A DNA stretch of 5,211 nucleotides from a bacterium (lineage in GTDB: Bacteria > Margulisbacteria > Marinamargulisbacteria > UBA6595): positions 1-5,211 of the forward strand of contig JAQCBC010000071.1 in NCBI GenBank assembly GCA_027621615.1, given 5' to 3'. Positions 1 to 4,829 of this stretch are shown here, piece after piece; position 1 is the first letter of the stretch; each line of letters begins with the position of its first letter. The notes below the pieces were generated by a model. It did not search any database and was not told the DNA's origin. It worked only from the letters and a program-made list of their open reading frames with translations. The translations under genes were made by a program, and so were the position numbers.

Positions 1-183
1 ATTGTTCTGAATCTTGCACCCATGACCAATAACCACCCGGCTGCCAATCATCACACTTTGCCCAAATACACACCGGTCCCCAATCCGAGCCTCCGCATGA
101 ATCACGCCAAATGGACCCATACTAAGCCCCACGCCGATGCTAGCCGACTCCGAACAAATTACCGTTTCATGCATCCCTATCAT
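1..183 (-). CDS. N-terminal part of a left-handed beta-helix sugar N-acetyltransferase (WbpD/WlbB/FdtC-like), cut by window edge
   Basis: The visible 61 residues are built of hexapeptide repeats (for example ARIGDR, SRVVIG, GHGCKI) typical of left-handed beta-helix acyltransferases. The pattern HETVI-SIG-GPFGVIHAEARIG-FGQSVMIG-VVIGHGCKIQNN matches the opening of WbpD/WlbB-type enzymes, which acetylate a 3-amino (or related) group on a nucleotide-linked sugar using acetyl-CoA. The GQ-V-IG and KIQNN stretch is diagnostic for that branch rather than LpxA or LpxD. The rest of the protein, including the usual catalytic His/Asn region, lies outside the window, so the exact substrate cannot be given. 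The start ATG is one base after the stop of the upstream gene (TAG-A-ATG) and has an AGGA seven bases before it; a second ATG three codons later (174-172) is possible. It is the last visible gene of the gmhA operon, which fits a role in making an acetamido sugar for the same surface glycan. Confidence 0.8.
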   Translation of the reverse strand, partial: MIGMHETVICSESASIGVGLSMGPFGVIHAEARIGDRCVFGQSVMIGSRVVIGHGCKIQNN

Positions 184-184
184 T

Positions 185-1213
185 CTACTTTCCTGGCTGA
201 GAATTATAACAAACAATGCGCTGGGCAAACAAGCCACTCACCGACCAATCAATCGGGCTTGGCAGCTCCCAATACTGTGCAACGGCCGCACACACCGCCG
301 CCGCATCATCAGCCACACACTGAATCCGTGGCCCAATCAACTGCGCCTGCTCCCGAAACCGTTTGGCTGTTGTTTGCGGACCCGTTCCCGGAAACACCAA
401 CACCGTCCGCCCATACAACGCCGCCTGCTCATTGGCCGTACCCGCCATCCCAATCACAACGCCACTCTGCTCAATCACCGTTGCGATATCTTGGGTCCAC
501 ACCGCCGATGGGGGGGCAATCGCACGCAATCGACGCGCATCCAATTGCGGCGGCGCCCCAATTAACACCTGATATTCCCCCAAACAATCCGCTAAATGTG
601 CGATTATTTTTTCCAAATTGGCATACGCTTCATCCCGAGAACCCGGCAATATCCCAATGTAGCGCGGCCCAACCGGTACCGTGTCCACCGGCGGAGACAC
701 CGTCATCACCGGGCTGCCCACATACGCCGCAGAAACACCCGCCGCACGTAAATCATCGGCCGTTTCCGGGTCTCGGGGAAAGACCCGCTCACACCACCGC
801 CGCATGAGCCAACACTCCAACCAACTGTGCCGCATAAACCGATGACTCTTGGCGGTGGGCAAAAACCATACCGATCGACCCAAGGCCCATCGCGTGACCA
901 CCAAGGCCCACACATCCCCCACAACCACCACCTGATCCACACCAGCCAATGCCTGACGAATGGCATCCCGTTGCCGAAACACTAAGCCAATTAAGCCCGC
1001 GCTTACATCCCCCACCAATTGACGCCAAGAACGCACAAACCCACCACTGGGGAGCACCGGAAACGTGGCCGATGGACGCACCCCCACCCGGGTATAGTGC
1101 GTGCCATCCCCCACCAAGGCCACCGCAACAACGTCCGCTTGACCCGCCCATGCCTGGGCCATGGCTGCCGCAATGGCATCTTCACCATACCCGTTGGACA
1201 CCAGCCCGATCAT
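185..1213 (-). CDS. Lipid-A-disaccharide synthase-related protein (TIGR03492-like, MurG/LpxB superfamily), function unassigned
   Basis: A 342-residue cytoplasmic protein that resembles the LpxB-related family found in cyanobacteria and Deinococcus-Thermus, not true LpxB. Visible marks are SNGYGED at residues 6-12 (usual form SNGHGED), LPSGGF at 54-59, VVVVGD at 95-100, FLPTAKS at 117-123, VFPRD at 144-148, ILPGSRDEAY at 188-197, GMAGTANEQA at 255-264 and FPGTGPQ at 274-280. The two halves read as the two Rossmann-like domains of a GT-B glycosyltransferase, with the GTANEQ region where the nucleotide-sugar site would be; that placement is inferred. The reading frame is open up to 1273, but the ATG at 1213 is preferred because it begins the conserved SNG motif almost at once and forms a four-base ATGA overlap with the end of gmhB. 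No clear ribosome binding site precedes it, so coupled translation is likely. Linkage to gmhA and gmhB suggests a glycan-assembly role. The family assignment comes from remembered motifs. Confidence 0.8.
   Translation of the reverse strand: MIGLVSNGYGEDAIAAAMAQAWAGQADVVAVALVGDGTHYTRVGVRPSATFPVLPSGGFVRSWRQLVGDVSAGLIGLVFRQRDAIRQALAGVDQVVVVGDVWALVVTRWALGRSVWFLPTAKSHRFMRHSWLECWLMRRWCERVFPRDPETADDLRAAGVSAAYVGSPVMTVSPPVDTVPVGPRYIGILPGSRDEAYANLEKIIAHLADCLGEYQVLIGAPPQLDARRLRAIAPPSAVWTQDIATVIEQSGVVIGMAGTANEQAALYGRTVLVFPGTGPQTTAKRFREQAQLIGPRIQCVADDAAAVCAAVAQYWELPSPIDWSVSGLFAQRIVCYNSQPGK
191..194 (-). promoter_or_regulatory. Ribosome binding site of the acetyltransferase gene
   Basis: AGGA on the minus strand lies seven bases before the ATG at 183, inside the last codons of the LpxB-related gene. 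It supports the ATG at 183 over the ATG at 174 and suggests translational coupling through the one-base gap. Confidence 0.5.
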
Positions 1214-1779
1214 GCGAGAATGGCGTCGACCGCTTGCCCAATATTGGGATAATACGGAGTCCCCGGTGGACACGCCGCATGCGCAGCCCTATCTTCGATT
1301 AAAATACCCGTAACACCCGCCCGTTGACCCGCTTCCACATCGCTGACCTTGTCCCCCACCATGTAACTGCTGGCTGGATCAATCCCATGCCGCTCAATAG
1401 CCGTCACCAACATGCCCGGGTTCGGCTTTCGACAATCACACGCTTGCGAATAGCCCGGCACCACACCCGCTGTGGGGTGATGCGGGCAGAACAAGGTATC
1501 CACAATTTCAATCCCTTGGGCCAATAGCATGGCCAGGAGTCGATGCTGCCGAGCCCAAAACCCCGATTCGGTCATCAACCCTCGGGCAATGCCCGATTGA
1601 TTGGTGACGATAATGCATAAATATCCAGACAAGCTCGCTTTTTTGAGTGCTGGAATCGTCGTGGGCAAAAGCGTTATTGCCATCGGATCTTCGCTGTACG
1701 GCACATCCTCAATCAACGTGCCATCCCGGTCTAAAAATAAGGCTTTACGCAACGCCAAGGCGGTAATCCACCCACTCAC
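1210..1779 (-). CDS. gmhB: D-glycero-D-manno-heptose-1,7-bisphosphate 7-phosphatase, HAD family
   Basis: A cytoplasmic HAD phosphatase that removes the 7-phosphate from heptose bisphosphate, the step between the HldE/HddA-type kinase and the nucleotidyl transfer in ADP- or GDP-heptose synthesis. Sequence marks: the nucleophile motif FLDRDGT at 15-21, TNQSGIARG at 59-67 (motif II Thr), the zinc-binding set FCPHHP (Cys98, His100) and CDCRKPNPG (Cys114, Cys116), and motif IV GDKVSDVEAG at 142-151. The length of about 180-190 is normal. The frame opens at a GTG (1779), giving a 35-base overlap with gmhA. A TTG at 1752 would give MRKALFLDRDGT, closer to the usual start of this family, with an 8-base overlap; TTG at 1758 is a third option. 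No strong ribosome binding site decides between them. The end overlaps the LpxB-related gene by four bases. Which anomer it prefers cannot be read from this sequence. The kinase partner is not in the window. Confidence 0.93.
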   Translation of the reverse strand: MSGWITALALRKALFLDRDGTLIEDVPYSEDPMAITLLPTTIPALKKASLSGYLCIIVTNQSGIARGLMTESGFWARQHRLLAMLLAQGIEIVDTLFCPHHPTAGVVPGYSQACDCRKPNPGMLVTAIERHGIDPASSYMVGDKVSDVEAGQRAGVTGILIEDRAAHAACPPGTPYYPNIGQAVDAILA

Positions 1780-2323
1780 AAATCATATGCAACGCCATAA
1801 TGTGCGTCTCCTGAATGCGTGGGGTATCGGGATGATCCACATGAATGCTATGATCCACCATAGGTCGAATGGCACCACCGTCTTTGCCGGTTACCCCAAC
1901 CGTGCCGACACCCGCTGTTTGCGCAGCCGCAATCGCTGCCAGCAAATTGGGCGAATTGCCGCTCGTGCTGATGGCAAAAAACAAATCACCGGGCTGACCC
2001 AAAGCTTGAATCTGTCTGGAAAACACCGCATCAAATCCATAGTCATTGCCAATGGCTGTTATGGCTGACGTATCCGTTGTTAAGGCTATGGCCGGTAATG
2101 GCTGACGATCCTTTAAAAACCGACCCGTAAATTCAGCCGCAATATGCTGGGCGTCCGCCGCAGACCCGCCATTGCCGGCCAAGAGCACTTTATGCCCCAA
2201 TTTCAAACACTGAAACACCTGCTCAGCAACCCGAGCAACCGCCTCAAGATTCACACAGTGCTTGGCTGCAATGCTCGCAGCTAAACTATCAGAAAAAAAT
2301 TTTGTTTGCACAGAATCTGTCAT
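1745..2323 (-). CDS. gmhA: Sedoheptulose-7-phosphate isomerase (phosphoheptose isomerase)
   Basis: A 192-residue SIS-fold protein that turns sedoheptulose 7-phosphate into D-glycero-D-manno-heptose 7-phosphate, the first committed step to LPS-core or S-layer heptose. It carries GNGGSAADAQHIAAEF at 50-65, STSGNSPN at 119-126, TGKDGG at 145-150 and TPRIQETHI at 167-175. His60, Glu64, Gln171 and His179 match the zinc ligands of E. coli GmhA (61, 65, 172 and 180) with a shift of one, so the site is complete. The ATG at 2323 is preceded by no ribosome binding site but by a -10 box ending nine bases upstream, so its mRNA may be leaderless. It is the first gene of the tightly packed minus-strand operon and its end overlaps gmhB. 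Length and motifs are ordinary for the family, and the assignment is firm. Confidence 0.96.
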   Translation of the reverse strand: MTDSVQTKFFSDSLAASIAAKHCVNLEAVARVAEQVFQCLKLGHKVLLAGNGGSAADAQHIAAEFTGRFLKDRQPLPAIALTTDTSAITAIGNDYGFDAVFSRQIQALGQPGDLFFAISTSGNSPNLLAAIAAAQTAGVGTVGVTGKDGGAIRPMVDHSIHVDHPDTPRIQETHIMALHMICEWVDYRLGVA

Positions 2324-2332
2324 TTGATTTTT

Positions 2333-2341
2333 ATTGTACCA
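2333..2341 (-). promoter_or_regulatory. Extended -10 promoter of gmhA, likely leaderless start
   Basis: On the minus strand TGG-TACAAT forms an extended -10 element (TGnTACAAT), with TACAAT at 2338-2333. The expected start of transcription is about 2326, leaving about three bases before the gmhA ATG at 2323. The -35 region is poor (TTACAG at 2363-2358, 19-base spacing), as is often the case with extended -10 promoters. It falls in the short lgt-gmhA gap and would let the heptose operon be expressed separately from lgt. Confidence 0.55.
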
Positions 2342-2372
2342 TTTTTTAGACTAAGTTCTGTAACGATCCCAC

Positions 2373-3149
2373 TTAGGCATCGCGACGGCTACACCCATAA
2401 AATACCAACACCCCAATACCCACACCCACAAGGCTCAACACCTGCCCCATCGACAACACCCCCCACACAAACCCCAACTGTGGATCCGGCTGACGAAACC
2501 ACTCACACACAAACCGAGCCAGGCTATAGGCCATCAAATATATGGCCGCCAATTGACCCGGTTTCAATCGAAAGAATCGATACACAACCCACACAAACAC
2601 CCCCACACCAAGGCCCTCCAAACCTGCCTCATACAACTGCGACGGATGCCGCAACTCCGGACCCACATGCGGAAAAATAAGGCCCCAGGGTACCGTTGTC
2701 ACCCGCCCCACCAACTCACCATTAATAAAATTGCCCAAGCGACCAAAAAAAACGCCTATCGCGCCACCAAAAGCGAGCCAATCCACCAAGCAAAGCCACC
2801 GCACCCGTTCGCGTTTGGCTATCCAGGCTGTTGCTACGAGCGCGCCTATCACCCCCCCATGAAAGCTCATACCCCCCGTCCAAATTTGCAAGATTGCCAC
2901 CGGATCACGCATATAATAGGCCCAATCGTATAAAATAACGTAGCCCAATCGCCCCCCTAAAACAATACCCACAATAAGCGCAGTCACCCATGACAAATAC
3001 AGATCCAAGTTCCATCGCATTTGCCGAGTCACCGGCCGATACAACACCCAGGCACTGAGCCCAATACCCAACACATACATCACCCCATACCAATAAATAG
3101 CCACCGGGCCAAGTTGAATCGCCACGGGATTAATAGCCGGAAATACCAT
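2373..3149 (-). CDS. lgt: Prolipoprotein diacylglyceryl transferase
   Basis: A 258-residue inner-membrane enzyme that moves diacylglycerol from phosphatidylglycerol to the lipobox cysteine of prolipoproteins, the first step of lipoprotein maturation. Several hydrophobic segments span the protein (about 17-37, 52-74, 97-112, 121-137, 181-193, 200-214, 230-250). Family marks are FPAINPVAIQLGPVAIYWYG at 3-22, MSFHGGVIG at 94-102 with the key His97, the Lgt signature GRLGNFINGELVGR at 136-149, RHPSQLYE at 167-174 and CEWFRQPD at 215-222. The ATG at 3149 gives the usual family start; an in-frame TTG at 3173 would add eight residues encoded by the promoter and is rejected. The gene is divergent from glmU and runs toward gmhA. 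An AAGGAG lies only one base before the ATG, too near for normal use, and a TATAAT sits just before it. The 3-prime half is strikingly G/T-rich on the coding strand, which gives many Val, Gly and Trp codons. Confidence 0.96.
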   Translation of the reverse strand: MVFPAINPVAIQLGPVAIYWYGVMYVLGIGLSAWVLYRPVTRQMRWNLDLYLSWVTALIVGIVLGGRLGYVILYDWAYYMRDPVAILQIWTGGMSFHGGVIGALVATAWIAKRERVRWLCLVDWLAFGGAIGVFFGRLGNFINGELVGRVTTVPWGLIFPHVGPELRHPSQLYEAGLEGLGVGVFVWVVYRFFRLKPGQLAAIYLMAYSLARFVCEWFRQPDPQLGFVWGVLSMGQVLSLVGVGIGVLVFYGCSRRDA

Positions 3150-3156
3150 GCTCCTT

Positions 3157-3162
3157 ATTATA
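3157..3162 (-). promoter_or_regulatory. -10 box of lgt, likely leaderless start
   Basis: A perfect TATAAT on the minus strand ends seven bases before the lgt ATG at 3149, so transcription would start at about 3150, giving essentially no leader. No good -35 is found at 16-18 base spacing (TAGTTT at 3185-3180). Another weak -10, TATATT, lies at 3170-3165. The seven bases between the box and the ATG are AAGGAGC, so the Shine-Dalgarno-like sequence would lie in the promoter discriminator and not be transcribed in full. Confidence 0.55.
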
Positions 3163-3166
3163 CAAA

Positions 3167-3195
3167 TATACAAACTGAAAAACTATTAGTATACT
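3167..3195 (+). promoter_or_regulatory. Promoter of glmU (TATACA-17-TATACT), likely leaderless start
   Basis: TATACA at 3167-3172 (four of six to TTGACA) and TATACT at 3190-3195 are separated by the standard 17 bases. The predicted transcription start is about 3202, four bases before the ATG at 3206. No ribosome binding site is visible between. The -10 lies in an eight-base perfect palindrome AGTATACT (3188-3195), so it also reads as TATACT on the other strand toward lgt. The elements interleave with those of lgt in the 56-base divergent gap. Confidence 0.5.
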
Positions 3196-3205
3196 GACAG
3201 TTACT

Positions 3206-3952
3206 ATGACAACCAGTTTTATTGTATTGGCCGCCGGAAAAGGCTCCCGCATGAACAGCGATTTGCCCAAAGTCCTGCATCCATTGCATGGCAAACCCCT
3301 CTTGCATCACATTCTGGACACCCTACACTCCCTCAACACAGACACTGACCATCGCTACCACCTCGTCGTGGGCTATCAAGCCGACGCCGTTCAACGCGCT
3401 ACCCAAGACTATTCCATTCAATACAGCATTCAACACGACCAGCTGGGTACCGGCCACGCCGTCCAACAAGCCCTGACCACAACCGTGACCCCGGATGAAC
3501 ACACCCTCGTTATTTTACCTGGCGATTGCCCGTTAATTTCATCCAGCACGCTGTTGAACTTACTAAACACCCATCACACAGCATCGGCCGATGCAACCGT
3601 GCTCACCACGCAACTGCCCAACCCCGGGGCCTATGGGCGTATCCTTCGCAATGCGTCTGGCGATCTGATTGGCATTCAAGAAGCCAACGATTGCAGCCCA
3701 GAGCAATTGGCCATCACCGAAATTAATGCGGGTATTTATGTGTTTAATCGTACCGCGTTGGTGGATAGCATTCAAACGCTCACCTGTGCCAATGCCCAAG
3801 GCGAATATTACTTGACCGATGTGATTGGTAATTTACACACCCATCACAGGATTGTATCCAGCGTGTGCACCGACGACCCCACCGAGGCTATGGGAGTCAA
3901 TACAGCCGATGAATTATCTGAATTGGCAGCAAAATACACCCCCAACCAGTAG
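3206..3952 (+). CDS. glmU: GlmU-type UDP-N-acetylglucosamine pyrophosphorylase, uridylyltransferase domain only
   Basis: A 248-residue nucleotidyltransferase corresponding to the N-terminal half of bifunctional GlmU. It would join UTP and N-acetylglucosamine 1-phosphate to give UDP-GlcNAc, the precursor of peptidoglycan and LPS. Marks in order: LAAGKGSRM at 8-16 (nucleotide loop), PKVLHPLHGKP at 21-31, QLGTGHAV at 79-86 (uracil side), PGDCPL at 105-110 with metal-binding Asp107, GAYGRI at 141-146, EINAGIYVF at 172-180, NAQGEYYLTD at 196-205, and GVNT at 230-233 whose Asn232 matches the second metal ligand. The usual GlmU is about 450 residues with a left-handed beta-helix acetyltransferase domain; here the frame ends soon after GVNT and no hexapeptide repeats follow in any frame before fabI. 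GlcN-1-P acetylation must then come from elsewhere, or the enzyme uses another sugar phosphate. The first half is C/A-rich with many His and Thr codons (15 His, 28 Thr in all). A free-standing UDP-sugar pyrophosphorylase role other than GlcNAc is possible. Confidence 0.85.
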   Translation: MTTSFIVLAAGKGSRMNSDLPKVLHPLHGKPLLHHILDTLHSLNTDTDHRYHLVVGYQADAVQRATQDYSIQYSIQHDQLGTGHAVQQALTTTVTPDEHTLVILPGDCPLISSSTLLNLLNTHHTASADATVLTTQLPNPGAYGRILRNASGDLIGIQEANDCSPEQLAITEINAGIYVFNRTALVDSIQTLTCANAQGEYYLTDVIGNLHTHHRIVSSVCTDDPTEAMGVNTADELSELAAKYTPNQ

Positions 3953-3979
3953 ACGATTATTTCCAATTAACGGTATAAT
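3950..3979 (+). promoter_or_regulatory. Promoter of fabI
   Basis: TATAAT at 3974-3979 is a perfect -10. TAGACG at 3950-3955 is a four-of-six -35 with an 18-base spacer, and its first three bases are the glmU stop codon. Transcription would begin at about 3986, giving a leader of about 39 bases that contains a ribosome binding site. This is a conventional arrangement, unlike the other promoters in the window. Confidence 0.55.
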
Positions 3980-4007
3980 TGAAAGCTAAACATTACATTA
4001 ACTACTG

Positions 4008-4013
4008 AAGGAG
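4008..4013 (+). promoter_or_regulatory. Ribosome binding site of fabI
   Basis: AAGGAG lies 11 bases before the ATG at 4025, a somewhat long but usable spacing. It shows that the organism does use Shine-Dalgarno sequences, and it supports the ATG at 4025 over the in-frame ATG at 4040, which would be 26 bases away. Confidence 0.65.
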
Positions 4014-4024
4014 TGTGAAAAACC

Positions 4025-4828
4025 ATGGCAGAACCGCTAATGAAAGGGAAAAAAGGATTGATTTTCGGGGTTGGCAATAAGCATAGTATTGCCTATGGCA
4101 TTGCCAAAGAACTGCACGACCATGGCGCCGAATTGGCCTTAACCTATGCCGGACCCGTGATGGAAAAACGCGTACGGCCTGTGGCCGAATCCTTTAATTC
4201 TAAATTCTTAATGGAATGCGATGTCACCAGTGATGCAGCCATTGACGCCGTATTTTCAGCATACGAATCCCAAATTGGCCAGCTGGACTTCATTGTTCAC
4301 TCCGTCGCCTATGCACAAGCCGAAGACTTAGCGAATAGTTTTAGCGATACGTCCCGCGATGGATGGAAGCTCGCGCTGGACATCAGTGCCTACTCTCTGT
4401 TGCCAATGGCCCGTTGGGGGAAAAAACTCATGCCCAACGGCGGATCCATTTTAGCCCTAACATTTATTGGGGGTGAAAAATCCGTTCCGTATTACAACGT
4501 CATGGGTGTGGCCAAAGCGGCACTTGAATCTAGCGTGCGGTACTTAGCCGCTGAGTTGGGCCCCCAACAAATTCGGGTCAATAGCTTATCCGCAGGCCCG
4601 ATTAAAACATTGGCTGGAAAAGGCATTAAAGGCTTTGACTTACTATTAAAAATCAATGAAATGCGCAGCCCGATGCGCCGGAATATTACCCTAGAAGAAG
4701 TGGGTAAATCGGGTCTGTATTTACTGTCTGATTTATCAACAGCAGTGAACGGTGAGAACTTGCACGTGGATGGCGGCGTTCACAGTATTGCCGCGTGCGA
4801 AGCTGATAAAGAGCTCGCCAAACTATAG
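4025..4828 (+). CDS. fabI: Enoyl-[acyl-carrier-protein] reductase, FabI type
   Basis: A 267-residue short-chain dehydrogenase/reductase of the FabI branch, which reduces the trans-2-enoyl-ACP double bond with NAD(P)H in the last step of each fatty-acid elongation round. Visible marks: the nucleotide-binding GVGNKHSIAYGIA at 15-27, CDV at 65-67, VHSVAYA at 91-97, the catalytic Tyr157 and Lys164 in YNVMGVAK (Tyr-x6-Lys), RVNSLSAGPIKTLA at 184-197, SPMRRNIT at 215-222 and the C-terminal NGENLHVDGG at 242-251. Length is typical. At the place of E. coli Tyr146 there is Phe147 (LTFIGGEK), as in mycobacterial InhA; E. coli Gly93 is replaced by Ala95, which is common. The gene has its own promoter and ribosome binding site. 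Its base composition differs from glmU: G is equal to or above C on the coding strand, as may suit a highly expressed housekeeping gene. The next gene starts one base after its stop. Confidence 0.97.
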   Translation: MAEPLMKGKKGLIFGVGNKHSIAYGIAKELHDHGAELALTYAGPVMEKRVRPVAESFNSKFLMECDVTSDAAIDAVFSAYESQIGQLDFIVHSVAYAQAEDLANSFSDTSRDGWKLALDISAYSLLPMARWGKKLMPNGGSILALTFIGGEKSVPYYNVMGVAKAALESSVRYLAAELGPQQIRVNSLSAGPIKTLAGKGIKGFDLLLKINEMRSPMRRNITLEEVGKSGLYLLSDLSTAVNGENLHVDGGVHSIAACEADKELAKL

Positions 4829-4829
4829 C

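Noticed and set aside
22..807. Long plus-strand open frame of 261 codons, rich in Pro, His and Thr
   Set aside because: It lies opposite the LpxB-related gene and the acetyltransferase start, both with clear family motifs. Its composition is what the C-rich complement of those genes would give, and it has no recognisable domain.
1214..1273. Upstream extension of the LpxB-related protein to an earlier start
   Set aside because: The 20 extra residues precede the conserved SNG motif that normally opens the family, and the ATG at 1213 makes a classic ATGA overlap with gmhB.
1601..2068. Plus-strand open frame of 155 codons opposite gmhA/gmhB
   Set aside because: It is the complement of two well-supported enzymes and shows no motif, ribosome binding site or promoter of its own.
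2324..2372. Terminator between lgt and gmhA
   Set aside because: There is an A/T-rich run but no GC-rich stem before it; the gap is better explained as the gmhA promoter.
2306..2933. Plus-strand open frames with Pro/Thr/His-rich translation opposite lgt
   Set aside because: They mirror the G/T-rich lgt coding strand; lgt carries its full family signature.
3150..3173. TTG start for lgt adding eight residues
   Set aside because: Those codons coincide with the TATAAT promoter box, and family similarity begins at the ATG at 3149.
3953..4024. A lost GlmU acetyltransferase domain hidden by a frameshift after 3952
   Set aside because: The 72-base gap holds a promoter and ribosome binding site, and the following DNA is fabI; no hexapeptide repeats appear in any frame.
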